From: Oscillibacter sp. PC13
GTDB taxonomy: Bacteria; Bacillota; Clostridia; Oscillospirales; Oscillospiraceae
Length of the DNA stretch: 64,000 nucleotides
Assembly: GCF_900115635.1 (NCBI RefSeq)
Contig: NZ_FOXE01000009.1
Coordinates: 1 to 64,000, forward strand
Direction: 5' to 3'
Shown: piece by piece, positions 45,185 through 54,657 of the stretch
Layout: the number at the start of each line of letters is the position of its first letter
Numbering within the stretch: position 1 is the stretch's first letter
Translations under genes and position numbers: made by a program
Notes under the pieces: generated by a model
What the model was told of the DNA's origin: nothing
The model's database searches: none
What the model saw: only the letters and a program-made list of their open reading frames with translations

Positions 45185-46108
45185 ATGGACTGGGTGGAAC
45201 AACTGGATGAACAAATCGCAGCATACCTGCCAGATCTAAAAGTGGCATGCGAGGAGCCCATGAGCCGGCATACCTCGTTTCATATCGGCGGCCCGGCACG
45301 ACGAATGGCGTTTCCTGCCAGCGGAGAACAGGCCGTACTGCTGTTGAATTTTGCAAAGACATGTGGTGCACGGCCTCTGGTGATTGGCAACGGCACGAAT
45401 CTGCTGGTACCGGATGCGGGACTGAACCGCTTGGTGATCGACACCTCCGCCGGGCTGAACCAAGTGGAGAACGGGGAAGCGCCGCACACCATTTTAGCGG
45501 AGGCAGGCGTTTCCCTGGCACGTCTGGCGGATTTTGCCTGTCGGCAGGGACTTACAGGACTGGAATTTGCCCACGGTATTCCCGGAACAGTGGGTGGCGG
45601 CGTGTGCATGAACGCCGGTGCCTACGGCGGAGAGATGAGGCAGATTGTCCAAAGCGTATCAGTTCTGTTTCCAGAAGAGGGAGTGCGGTGTCTTTCCGGT
45701 GAGGAAATGGCGTTCGGCTATCGCCACAGCCTGCTGTCGGACTATCCAGATGCGGTGGTGTTGTCTGCGGTGTTTTCACTGATGCCCGGAGAGCCGGCGG
45801 CTATCCGGGAGCGGATGCGGGAGCTGATGGCAAAACGCAAGGCCAGCCAGCCGCTGGAATACCCCAGTGCAGGCAGCACATTTAAACGCCCGGCAGGCTA
45901 TTACGCCGGGACGCTGATTGACGAGTGCGGGTTAAAGGGACTGACAGTCGGGGGTGCGCAGGTGAGCGAAAAGCATGCGGGATTTGTGATCAACTTGGGC
46001 GGTGCGACCTGCAGGGATGTCAGATTGCTAATCGAGGAGGTACAGACGCGGGTATTTTCAGAAAAGGGAGTCCGGCTCGAGCCGGAAGTCCGGATTCTGG
46101 AGGAGTAA
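45185..46108 (+). CDS. murB: UDP-N-acetylenolpyruvoylglucosamine reductase
   Basis: 307 residues from the ATG at 45185, which has TAGGAGG seven bases upstream; earlier ATGs overlap the previous gene. FAD-binding NGTNLLV and GIPGTVGGGVCMNAGAYGGE, plus the catalytic Ser in AGSTFKRP, mark the MurB type IIa/b fold. It makes UDP-MurNAc for peptidoglycan. Confidence 0.96.
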   Translation: MDWVEQLDEQIAAYLPDLKVACEEPMSRHTSFHIGGPARRMAFPASGEQAVLLLNFAKTCGARPLVIGNGTNLLVPDAGLNRLVIDTSAGLNQVENGEAPHTILAEAGVSLARLADFACRQGLTGLEFAHGIPGTVGGGVCMNAGAYGGEMRQIVQSVSVLFPEEGVRCLSGEEMAFGYRHSLLSDYPDAVVLSAVFSLMPGEPAAIRERMRELMAKRKASQPLEYPSAGSTFKRPAGYYAGTLIDECGLKGLTVGGAQVSEKHAGFVINLGGATCRDVRLLIEEVQTRVFSEKGVRLEPEVRILEE

Positions 46109-46123
46109 GAAAGGCGTTTTAAA

Positions 46124-46987
46124 ATGGAGATTTTGATTATCTCGGGCCTTTCCGGCGCGGGAAAGAGTAGGGCGGCGTCCTTTTTGGAGGATGCGGGCTT
46201 TTATATTGTGGATAACATGCCCGCCGCCATGATTTTGAAATTTGCAGAGTTCTGCGCCGTAAGCAACGGCCGGTATGACCGGGTGGCCCTGGTGTACGAT
46301 GTGCGGACGGCAGACTCGTTTGCAGAACTGTTTGACGTGCTGGATAAGCTGAAGTCGTCGGACGGCGTTTGCAGGATGCTGTTTCTGGAGGCATCGCCGG
46401 AAACCGTCATTAAGCGGTATAAGGAAACACGGCGGAAGCATCCGCTGCGGGAGAGCGTGGATTCTCTGGAGGAGGCTGTGCACCGGGAGCGGGAGCTGAT
46501 GCAGCCGGTGAAGGAACGGGCAGATTTTGTGATTGACACCTCCCGCCTCTCCACTGCCCAGCTGCGGAGCGAGCTGCTGCGGTTGTTTGACAGCAAAGGG
46601 GAAAAAGGCGGCATGCTGGTCCATGTCACCTCCTTTGGGTTTAAGTATGGCCTGCCTATGGAGGCAGACCTGGTGTTCGACGTGCGGTTTATGCCGAACC
46701 CTTACTATATTGAGACCCTGCGGGAGAAAACCGGCTTGGATCAAGATGTGTATGATTATGTCTTCAGTTTTCAGCAGACAAAGGACTACATAGAAAAACT
46801 GGAGGATCTGCTGGCGTTTTCCCTACCCCTGTATGCGGAGGAGGGAAAGACATCCCTGGTGATTGCTGTAGGCTGCACTGGGGGGCATCACCGATCTGTT
46901 GCGGTAACGCATGCGCTGACAGAGCAGATCCGGCAGAAGGGTTACCAGGTGACAGAGAACCACCGTGACATGAGCCGCAGCGTGTGA
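46124..46987 (+). CDS. rapZ: RapZ (YvcJ) nucleotide-binding regulator
   Basis: 287 residues. Walker A GLSGAGKSRA at the N-terminus, FYIVDNMP, and the C-terminal GCTGGHHRSV motif place it in the RapZ/YvcJ family. In E. coli RapZ controls glmS via a small RNA; in Bacillus YvcJ binds GTP and its role is less clear. It precedes yvcK and whiA as in most Firmicutes and Actinobacteria. Confidence 0.96.
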   Translation: MEILIISGLSGAGKSRAASFLEDAGFYIVDNMPAAMILKFAEFCAVSNGRYDRVALVYDVRTADSFAELFDVLDKLKSSDGVCRMLFLEASPETVIKRYKETRRKHPLRESVDSLEEAVHRERELMQPVKERADFVIDTSRLSTAQLRSELLRLFDSKGEKGGMLVHVTSFGFKYGLPMEADLVFDVRFMPNPYYIETLREKTGLDQDVYDYVFSFQQTKDYIEKLEDLLAFSLPLYAEEGKTSLVIAVGCTGGHHRSVAVTHALTEQIRQKGYQVTENHRDMSRSV

Positions 46988-47003
46988 ACGGGAAAGGAAC
47001 TCC

Positions 47004-48080
47004 ATGGAATATCAAAGACCATCCTATCGGCTCCCCAGGGCACATGGCCCAAAGGTTGCTGTCATCGGCGGCGGCCACGGTCTGTCTACCATGCTGCGGG
47101 GCCTGAAGCAATATACAGAGAATCTTTCCGCTATCGTCACGGTGGCGGATGACGGCGGCGGCAGCGGGATGCTGCGGCAGGACTTAGGGATGCTGCCCCC
47201 CGGCGACATCCGCAACTGCATGGAAGCGCTGGCCAACACAGAACCCGTGATGCGGGAGCTGCTGCACTACCGGTTTACGGACGGGGCTCTGGCTGGTCAG
47301 AGCTTCGGCAATCTGTTCCTGGCGGCGCTGAATGGGATCTCCACGTCCTTTGACATCGCTGTGAGCCGCATGAGTGAGGTTCTGGCCATCACCGGCCGGG
47401 TGCTGCCGGTAACCACCGCGGATGTGCAGCTGGAAGCGGAATTTGAAAATGGCGCCAGTGTGGTCGGAGAGTCTAAAATCTTTTACTGTAAAAAGCAGGA
47501 GGACTGCCGCATTAAGCAAGTGCGGCTGATTCCGGCGCATCCAAAAGCACTGCCGGCGGCCATGGCGGCCATTCGGGATGCAGACATGGTTGTTCTGGGA
47601 CCGGGGAGCCTGTATACCAGCATCATTCCAAACCTGCTGGTGGACGGCATTGTAGAGGCGATTCAGCAGTCCGACGGGCTGAAGATTTTCGTCTGCAATG
47701 TGATGACCCAGGAGGGAGAGACAGAGGGGTACACTGTTTCTGATCACATTGCGGCGCTGTTTCACCACTCGGTGCCGGGCCTGTTTGATCTGTGCCTGAC
47801 CAATTCTTCTCCCATTCCAAAGGGCGTGGCTGCGCGGTATGCGGAGGAAGGGGCGGAGCGCATTCGATGCGACACAGAAGCCTGCACAAAGCTTGGGGTG
47901 GAGATTGTCAACCGGCCCATTGCTACGGTGGAAAACGGGTTTGTACGGCATCACCCAGGGCACCTGGCCAGGGAATTGATTCTGCTCCACGCGGAGCGGA
48001 GCGTCCGTATTGCCGGCAATCGCTTCGACTACCGGGATGATACCTATCTGGTGGAGGACTGGAAAAAAGAGAAGCGGTAA
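47004..48080 (+). CDS. yvcK: YvcK/gluconeogenesis factor
   Basis: 358 residues. KVAVIGGGHGLSTMLRGLK, VADDGGGSGMLR and LGPGSLYTSIIPNL define the CofD-like UPF0052 family, which binds UDP-GlcNAc and coordinates carbon flow with cell-wall synthesis. Located between rapZ and whiA, as usual. Confidence 0.95.
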   Translation: MEYQRPSYRLPRAHGPKVAVIGGGHGLSTMLRGLKQYTENLSAIVTVADDGGGSGMLRQDLGMLPPGDIRNCMEALANTEPVMRELLHYRFTDGALAGQSFGNLFLAALNGISTSFDIAVSRMSEVLAITGRVLPVTTADVQLEAEFENGASVVGESKIFYCKKQEDCRIKQVRLIPAHPKALPAAMAAIRDADMVVLGPGSLYTSIIPNLLVDGIVEAIQQSDGLKIFVCNVMTQEGETEGYTVSDHIAALFHHSVPGLFDLCLTNSSPIPKGVAARYAEEGAERIRCDTEACTKLGVEIVNRPIATVENGFVRHHPGHLARELILLHAERSVRIAGNRFDYRDDTYLVEDWKKEKR

Positions 48081-48170
48081 AAAGGCGGGGCGGCCGTGTG
48101 GATTGCAGCATGGCTGTCTGATGTTGCCGGACTGGTGCGATACAAAGACTGACAGAGAGAGGAACGCTTC

Positions 48171-49199
48171 ATGTCCTTTTCCTTTGATACGAAAAATGAA
48201 TTGTGCAAGCTGCCGGTGCAAAGGATCTGCTGCGCTAGGGCGGAGGCATATGGCATCTTGTTGTACTGCAATACTTTTCACTCGGCGGAAATCCGCATTA
48301 TTACGGAAAACCCCAATTTTGCGGCGCGGCTGCCAAAGCTTTTTCACCGGGCCTTTAACCTGCAGTTTGATCGGCGTCCAGAACTGGATCAGATCCGATT
48401 GAGTGGGGGAGACCCCCATCAGGAGGCAAAAGGTGAAGACAGAAAACGGACTTCCACCGCTGTCGGACAGGAGCGGGGCATGGGAGGGAAGGATGGTTTG
48501 GCCGGAGATGTGGCGGCGCAGTCCGGAAAGCTGGTATTTCAAATTACGGAGCCGCAAAAGCTGGCCCATATCATCAATTTGTTTGGCTACAGCCCCCGGC
48601 AGAATCCGGTACTGCACATCAATTTCGGCTTGCTGGAGGAAGAGTGCTGCCGGGCCGCTTTCCTGCGAGGTGTGTTTTTTGCCGGCGGCAGTATGACAGA
48701 TCCGCTGAAACGGTATCATCTGGAGCTGACGACCTCTCATTTGCAGGTCAGCCGGGAGTTGGAGGTGCTGCTGCGGGAAAACGGGTTTCCACCAAAAAGC
48801 ATCGCCCGGAACGGCAGCTTTGTTACCTATTTTAAGCAAAGCGACCAGATTGAGGATTTCCTGACTCTAATCGGCGCACCGGTGGCGGCCATGAATATTA
48901 TGTCCGCCAAGTTGGAAAAGGATCTGCGCAACAGTGTGAACCGTCGGCTCAACTGCGACAGCGCCAATTTGGATAAGGCGGTGGAGGCGGCACAGGAACA
49001 GCTGGAGGCCATCCGGAAACTGATGGGGGCCGGCCTTTTGGAACAGCTGCCGGACAAGCTGCAGCTGACGGCGGCGCTGCGGCTGGAGAATCCGGAACTG
49101 ACCCTCTCGGAGTTGGCTGGAGAATTTGACCCGCCGGTGACGAAATCCTGTTTGAACCACAGGCTTCGTAAAATTATGGAACTGGCGAAAACATTATAA
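48171..49199 (+). CDS. whiA: WhiA, DNA-binding regulator
   Basis: 342 residues. An N-terminal LAGLIDADG-like domain is followed by a C-terminal helix-turn-helix (LTLSELAGEFDPPVTKSCLNHRLRK). WhiA controls division and chromosome segregation genes. Residues ~77-118 (GGDPHQEAKGEDRK and onward, Gly/Lys-rich) have no counterpart in the usual ~315-residue form and look like a flexible insertion between the strands of the first domain. The 90 bases between yvcK and whiA carry no gene. Confidence 0.94.
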   Translation: MSFSFDTKNELCKLPVQRICCARAEAYGILLYCNTFHSAEIRIITENPNFAARLPKLFHRAFNLQFDRRPELDQIRLSGGDPHQEAKGEDRKRTSTAVGQERGMGGKDGLAGDVAAQSGKLVFQITEPQKLAHIINLFGYSPRQNPVLHINFGLLEEECCRAAFLRGVFFAGGSMTDPLKRYHLELTTSHLQVSRELEVLLRENGFPPKSIARNGSFVTYFKQSDQIEDFLTLIGAPVAAMNIMSAKLEKDLRNSVNRRLNCDSANLDKAVEAAQEQLEAIRKLMGAGLLEQLPDKLQLTAALRLENPELTLSELAGEFDPPVTKSCLNHRLRKIMELAKTL

Positions 49200-49227
49200 A
49201 ATATTTACATCATGAGGAGTAATGAAG

Positions 49228-49689
49228 ATGGATCGTTGTACAAAGGCCTATGAATATCACAAGCAGGGATTTAACTGCGCCCAGTCTGTTGTGGCGGCGT
49301 TTACGGATTTGACAAAGGTTCCGGTGGAGACAGCTGCGGCAATGGCCGGCGGCATCGGCGGAGGCGTGGGAGGCAGCCACGCGGAAATGTGCGGTGCCCT
49401 CAGCGGCGCGGTGATGGTGCTGGGGCTGCTGTATCCCCATACGGAGGCAGGAGACACCGCTTCCAAAAAGCAGGTTTATGCCAAAAGCAAGGAGTTCCGG
49501 CAGCGCTTTGAGGGGATCTTCGGAAAGACCCGCTGCGGCGAGCTACTGGCGGCCCGGCCCGGCGTCAGCAATCGCACACCTGCGGCCCAGCGGATGAGTA
49601 TCACCGGCCACTGCGATATCATGATTGTTACCGCAGTGGAGATTTTGGAGGAGATGCTGGCGGAAAGCGTAAAGAATAGCCGGGTGTGA
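49228..49689 (+). CDS. C_GCAxxG_C_C family protein
   Basis: 153 residues from the ATG at 49228 (GAGGAG eight bases before). Cysteines fit the family name: FNCAQSV, then AEMCGALSGAVM, TRCGEL and GHCDIM. The family is common in anaerobes and thought to be redox-active; no reaction is established. It lies between whiA and a DUF3788 gene, whose start overlaps its stop. Confidence 0.85.
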   Translation: MDRCTKAYEYHKQGFNCAQSVVAAFTDLTKVPVETAAAMAGGIGGGVGGSHAEMCGALSGAVMVLGLLYPHTEAGDTASKKQVYAKSKEFRQRFEGIFGKTRCGELLAARPGVSNRTPAAQRMSITGHCDIMIVTAVEILEEMLAESVKNSRV

Positions 49690-50132
49690 CAGAAATGGCG
49701 GAGTGGAGCGTACAGTTTCCCCAAACGCTGCAGCCGGGGATAGATGAGATAGATGCCTACGTGGAAAATCCACTTTGGAAAGAGCTGCAGGCCTTTTTGC
49801 AGGATACCTATGGTGCGAAGCCAGCCATCCAATACAGCCGGTGCGGACTGGAACCGGGTTGGAATGTAAAATATAGAAAAGGGGGCCGCGCCCTTTGCAC
49901 AGTTTATATCCGCTCCGGCTATGTGACAGTGATGATTTCCATTGGGGAGCGGGAGGAGCAGGAAGCGCAGGCGGCCCTGCTGACCTGTACTGCGGATACA
50001 AGGGCGTTGTATCAGCGTACATCTGCCTCTAAAATGGGGCGGTGGCTGATGCTGGATGTCACCCGGCCGGAAATGTTGGAGGATGTGAAGGCCCTACTGC
50101 TGGTGCGGGTCCGTCCAGTGAAAAAAGCCTGA
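49686..50132 (+). CDS. DUF3788 family protein
   Basis: 148 residues from a GTG overlapping the previous stop; an ATG at 49695 is the alternative start. WNVKYRKGGRALCTVYIRSGYVTVMISIG matches the DUF3788 core, of unknown function. It has no signal or membrane segment. Translation is likely coupled to the gene upstream. Confidence 0.75.
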   Translation: MTEMAEWSVQFPQTLQPGIDEIDAYVENPLWKELQAFLQDTYGAKPAIQYSRCGLEPGWNVKYRKGGRALCTVYIRSGYVTVMISIGEREEQEAQAALLTCTADTRALYQRTSASKMGRWLMLDVTRPEMLEDVKALLLVRVRPVKKA

Positions 50133-50187
50133 CACGGCGCATCTGGCAGGGATGTAAGACCAAAAGAGGAAAGAGAGGCGGTTCGCC

Positions 50188-53100
50188 ATGTCCTTCGTTC
50201 ACTTACATGTCCATACGGAGTACAGCCTGCTGGACGGCGCCTGCCGTATCAAGGACTTGCCCAGGAGCGTGAAGGAGATGGGCCAAACGGCCTGCGCCAT
50301 TACCGACCATGGGGTGATGTACGGCGTGATTGACTTCTATCGCGCCTGCCGGGCGGAGGGGGTCAAGCCCATCATTGGTTGCGAGGTCTATGTGACCCCG
50401 CAGGGCCGTACCCGCTTTGACAAAATCCATGAGTTCGACGCGGAGAGCCGTCACTTGGTGCTGCTGTGCGAGAATGAGGAGGGGTACCGCAACCTCTCCT
50501 ATCTGGTGTCCATGGCCTGGACGGAGGGCTTTTACATCCGCCCCCGTATCGACCAGGCGCTGCTGCGAAAGCACAGTCGGGGCCTGATTGCCCTGAGCGC
50601 ATGCCTGGCCGGGGAGATTCCACGGCGGCTGCGGAACGGGGAATATGAGAACGCGAAGCAGTACGCCCTGGAGATGGCGGAGCTGTTCGGCCCGGACCGG
50701 TTCTATCTGGAGATACAGGACCACGGCATCCGGGACCAGGCGGTTGTCAACCAGGGGATTCTGCGCATCCATCGGGAGACAGGAATTCCCATGGTCTGCA
50801 CCAATGACGCCCACTACCTCCGGAAGGAGGACGCGGAGGCCCATGATGTACTGCTTTGCATCCAGACCGGAAAGACCCTGGATGACGAGAACCGGATGCG
50901 GTATGAGCCGCGAAACTTCTATCTCCGCAGTGAGGCGGAGATGGCGGCGTTGTTCGGGGAGTTTGAGGGCGCTGTGGAGAATACCGCGAAAATTGCCGAA
51001 ATGTGCAATCTGGACTTTACCTTCGGCAAGTACCACCTGCCGGAATTCCAGCTGCCGCCTGGATATGACAGCTTTTCCTATCTGAAAAAACTCTGCGATG
51101 ACGGCTATCGGGAGCGGTATGGGGAGGACAACCAGTACCGGAGCCAGCTGGAGTACGAGCAGAACATGATTGAGAAGATGGGATTCACCGACTATTTCCT
51201 CATCGTCTCGGACTTCGTCCGCTACGCCAAGGGCGCTGGGATTCCCGTGGGGCCGGGCCGCGGCAGCGCGGCGGGAAGCATGGTCAGCTACTGCCTGCAC
51301 ATTACGGACATTGACCCCATGCAGTACAGCCTGTACTTTGAGCGGTTTTTGAACCCGGAGCGGGTCAGCATGCCGGATATTGACATGGACTTCGGTGATA
51401 CCCGCCGGGGCGAGGTGGTGGACTATGTCCGCCGGAAATACGGCGACGACCATGTGGCCCAGATTGTCACCTTCGGCACCATGGCGGCCCGGGGCGTCAT
51501 CCGGGACGTGGGACGGGTGATGAACATTCCCTATGCCCAGGTGGATCAGATTGCAAAGCAGGTGCCAAATACCCTGCATATTACGCTGGAGGACGCCCTG
51601 CGGCTGAGCAAACCCCTCCGGGAGCTGTATGAGACCGATCAGCAGGTGAAGGCGCTGATTGACACTGCCAGGGCCTTGGAGGGCATGCCGCGCCACGCCT
51701 CCACCCATGCTGCCGGCGTGGTGATTACGAAGCAGCCGGTATACGAGTACGTGCCCCTGGCGAAAAACGATGACGCCGTAGTCTGCCAGTACGTCATGAC
51801 GACACTGGAGGAACTGGGGCTTTTGAAAATGGACTTCCTGGGGCTGCGGAATCTGACGGTGCTGGACGACGCGGTAAAGATGGTGCAGGAGCGGCAGCCG
51901 GACTTCCGGCTGGAGGAGATCCCGGAGGATGACAGGGAGACCTTTGAGATGATTTCACGCGGCCAGACCAGCGGTGTGTTCCAGATGGAGTCCACCGGCA
52001 TGACCGGCGTGTGTGTGGGGCTCAAGCCCCAGAACATTGAGGACATCACCGCTATCATTGCCTTGTACCGCCCCGGCCCCATGGACTCCATCCCACGGTT
52101 TATTGCCTGTAAGCAGGATCCTTCAAAAATCAAGTACAAGCACCCGGCACTGCAGCCTATCCTCTCCATCACTTACGGCTGCATTGTCTATCAGGAACAG
52201 GTGATCCAGATCTTCCAGCAGCTGGGCGGCTACTCCCTGGGGCAGGCGGACATGGTGCGGCGGGCCATCTCCAAAAAGAAGGCCGCCCAAATCCAAAAAG
52301 AGAAGGACGCCTTTATTCACGGTGACAAGGAGAGAGACATTACAGGATGCATTGCAAACGGCATTCCGGAGACAACGGCCGAGGCCATTTACCAGGAGAT
52401 CTATGATTTTGCCAACTACGCCTTCAATAAGGCCCACGCTGTTTCCTATGCGGTGGTGGCCTATCAGACGGCGTATTTCAAGTGCCATTTTACGAAAGAA
52501 TACATGGCGGCGCTGCTGACCTCCGTATTGGACAACTCCGAGAAGGTCTCCGGCTATATCAGCGAGTGCAAGGACTGCGGCATCGCGCTGCTGCCGCCGG
52601 ACATCAACCGTTCTGAGGATCGGTTTACAGTGGAGGAGAACGGGATCCGCTTTGGCCTGGTGGCCATCAAAAACATCGGCCGTGGTTTTATCCAGGCGGT
52701 GATGCGGGAGCGGGAGAGCAGGCCCTTTGCCACGCTCCATGACTTCTGCGAGCGGATGGCTGGAAGCGACATCAACAAGCGCGCGGTGGAGAATTTGATT
52801 CGCGCGGGAGCCTTTGACGCAACCGGCGCCCGCCGTTCCCAGCTGCTGCAGGTCTATGAGTCCATCATGGATTCCGCGGCAGGCAGCCTCCGGCAGAACC
52901 TGGAGGGACAGCTGGATTTTTTCTCTATGGCGGTGGAAAACGGAATAATATCCAGTGCTGTAAAGGATATTCCGTTGCCGGACATTCCGGAATTTACTCC
53001 CCAGCAGCTGATGACCATGGAGAAAGAGACCACGGGGCTCTATCTCTCCGGGCACCCCATGGACGCCTACCGGGATGCGGTTCGCCGGTTGGGCGCGCCC

Positions 53101-53673
53101 TCCATCGGGGCGATTTTAGGCGACTTTGCCCAGGAAGGCGGGCCGACCCGCTTTGCCGACGACCAGCGCATCACCATTGCAGGTGTGGTGACCTCCAGCA
53201 AAACCAAGACAACCAAAAACAACTCTCTGATGGCCTATGTGGTGGTGGAGGACGACACCGCCGCCATGGAACTTCTGTGCTTTTCCCGGGTGCTGGACAC
53301 CTGCGGCGCCTATCTGAGGGAGAACCAGGCGGTGGTGGTGAAGGGGCGGTTGTCCGTCCGGGATGAAAAGGCACCCCAAATCCTGTGTGATTCCGTGTAC
53401 CCCCTGTCCAACGAGGAGGGGAGTCCGGCACCGGCGGCGACAAGGGGAGAGAAGGAGCTGCCGGGTGGTGTGCTGTATTTGAAATTCCCCAGCCTGGAGC
53501 ATCCGTCTGTGCGGCACATGAAGCTGGTGTTTCAGATGTTCCCCGGCACCACCCCGGTGAAGATGGTGATGGCCGACACTCGGAAGGTCTATGGCAGCAG
53601 TGTCCTGCTTCACCAGGCGCTGGTGGCGGAGGCACAGGAGATCCTCGGACCGGAGAATGTGGTGGTAAAATGA
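50188..53673 (+). CDS. dnaE: DNA polymerase III subunit alpha (DnaE)
   Basis: 1161 residues. PHP domain at the N-terminus (LHVHTEYSLLDGACRI), palm Asp residues in PDIDMDFGDTRR (~400), fingers with NYAFNKAHAVSYA, and a C-terminal OB domain (ITIAGVVTSSKTK). No exonuclease is embedded, unlike PolC. In Firmicutes DnaE extends primers before handing over to PolC. AAAGAGAGGCGG precedes the ATG. It ends the hprK-to-dnaE run with a terminator. Confidence 0.97.
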   Translation: MSFVHLHVHTEYSLLDGACRIKDLPRSVKEMGQTACAITDHGVMYGVIDFYRACRAEGVKPIIGCEVYVTPQGRTRFDKIHEFDAESRHLVLLCENEEGYRNLSYLVSMAWTEGFYIRPRIDQALLRKHSRGLIALSACLAGEIPRRLRNGEYENAKQYALEMAELFGPDRFYLEIQDHGIRDQAVVNQGILRIHRETGIPMVCTNDAHYLRKEDAEAHDVLLCIQTGKTLDDENRMRYEPRNFYLRSEAEMAALFGEFEGAVENTAKIAEMCNLDFTFGKYHLPEFQLPPGYDSFSYLKKLCDDGYRERYGEDNQYRSQLEYEQNMIEKMGFTDYFLIVSDFVRYAKGAGIPVGPGRGSAAGSMVSYCLHITDIDPMQYSLYFERFLNPERVSMPDIDMDFGDTRRGEVVDYVRRKYGDDHVAQIVTFGTMAARGVIRDVGRVMNIPYAQVDQIAKQVPNTLHITLEDALRLSKPLRELYETDQQVKALIDTARALEGMPRHASTHAAGVVITKQPVYEYVPLAKNDDAVVCQYVMTTLEELGLLKMDFLGLRNLTVLDDAVKMVQERQPDFRLEEIPEDDRETFEMISRGQTSGVFQMESTGMTGVCVGLKPQNIEDITAIIALYRPGPMDSIPRFIACKQDPSKIKYKHPALQPILSITYGCIVYQEQVIQIFQQLGGYSLGQADMVRRAISKKKAAQIQKEKDAFIHGDKERDITGCIANGIPETTAEAIYQEIYDFANYAFNKAHAVSYAVVAYQTAYFKCHFTKEYMAALLTSVLDNSEKVSGYISECKDCGIALLPPDINRSEDRFTVEENGIRFGLVAIKNIGRGFIQAVMRERESRPFATLHDFCERMAGSDINKRAVENLIRAGAFDATGARRSQLLQVYESIMDSAAGSLRQNLEGQLDFFSMAVENGIISSAVKDIPLPDIPEFTPQQLMTMEKETTGLYLSGHPMDAYRDAVRRLGAPSIGAILGDFAQEGGPTRFADDQRITIAGVVTSSKTKTTKNNSLMAYVVVEDDTAAMELLCFSRVLDTCGAYLRENQAVVVKGRLSVRDEKAPQILCDSVYPLSNEEGSPAPAATRGEKELPGGVLYLKFPSLEHPSVRHMKLVFQMFPGTTPVKMVMADTRKVYGSSVLLHQALVAEAQEILGPENVVVK

Positions 53674-53746
53674 CGGCGGATCGGAGGAGCGTTCGTTTCA
53701 AAACCTCCGCAGGAAAGGATTCTATCCGCAGGGAAGTACGCAACGA

Positions 53747-53780
53747 AAAAAGGCCAGGCGCTGCAGCGCCTGGCCTTTTT
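53747..53780. terminator. Symmetrical terminator between dnaE and DUF4364
   Basis: AAAAAGGCCAGGCGCTG and its exact mirror ending CCTTTTT form a perfect palindrome serving both convergent genes. Confidence 0.95.
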
Positions 53781-53823
53781 GATCGATCTATTCGTTCAGA
53801 CGCTCTGCCTGAGCGTAAAATAA

Positions 53824-54375
53824 CTATGCTTTCGATTCCTCTTCCGGATCTGAGGACATCAGCACGCCGATGATCTCACTGTAAATCCGCTCCGGCGATT
53901 TCTGGAACCGACTTGCCAACATGGTGGCCATATCCTCCCGGGGAATGGCCAGCTGCAGTTCCATGACGCTGCCCATGTCATCCAGCAAAGAGAGCGCCAC
54001 CGTGTAGGTGCCGTTAGCCCGCTTGGTGACATCGGCCTTCACCTGGCTCTTCCGGCGGAGCTTCCGGTTGCAGTTGGCCAGATTCTTATCGCACCGGAGC
54101 CGGACGGAATAGGGGAGACTGGACTCGCAGATTTGGCTGTTCCGCAGCCCCTTATCCGTAATGGCGTACAACCCCTCTTCCGAAAGCGTCAGGTGCTCGG
54201 TCCGCACCAAATCCGCCAGGCATTCGGAAAAATCAAAATAGTCAATGGCATCGTCACACAGCGTTAAATCCAGCACGGTGTCAAAGGGAATCGGCTCAAT
54301 GACCCGGGCGGCAATATAGAGAATCAAAAACTTGATTTCCAGCTTGTCGTGAATAAAACCACGGCCTCCCGCCAT
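53824..54375 (-). CDS. DUF4364 family protein
   Basis: 183 residues from the ATG at 54375, preceded by AAGGAGG. KLEIKFLILYIAARVIEPI and LTEHL-type wings suggest a winged-helix fold, and the family is annotated as a putative DNA-binding protein in Clostridia. Its target is unknown. The region 54376-54590 between it and the DUF3048 gene holds the divergent promoters. Confidence 0.85.
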   Translation of the reverse strand: MAGGRGFIHDKLEIKFLILYIAARVIEPIPFDTVLDLTLCDDAIDYFDFSECLADLVRTEHLTLSEEGLYAITDKGLRNSQICESSLPYSVRLRCDKNLANCNRKLRRKSQVKADVTKRANGTYTVALSLLDDMGSVMELQLAIPREDMATMLASRFQKSPERIYSEIIGVLMSSDPEEESKA

Positions 54376-54592
54376 GTGCCACACCTCCTTCGTGTTGTAT
54401 CTGCTTTCATTATAGCGTAGTTTTCGCCGGTTTGTACAGTATGAAATGAAAGTTTCTTTGCAAAATAACCAGACAAACAGATGCCGGCCCCGGAATGCCC
54501 GCTGCGGGAATGGCCAGCCGGATTCAGCAGCACTGGGAGAAAAAGGAGCTGGGAGATGTGAGGCGGCCTGTCGGGATTTGCCGGATTTTGTC

Positions 54593-54621
54593 TTGACGGT
54601 TCTTTCTGCCGCTGGTATCAT
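54593..54621 (+). promoter_or_regulatory. Promoter of the DUF3048 lipoprotein gene
   Basis: TTGACG (54593-54598), 17 bases, TATCAT (54616-54621), just upstream of an AGAGGCGG binding site. Confidence 0.75.
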
Positions 54622-54657
54622 AGTGGTTGACCATAATATGAGAGGCGGCGGACATCA

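Noticed and set aside
50203-51708. 501-codon frame antisense to dnaE
   Set aside because: Shadow frame; dnaE is certain.
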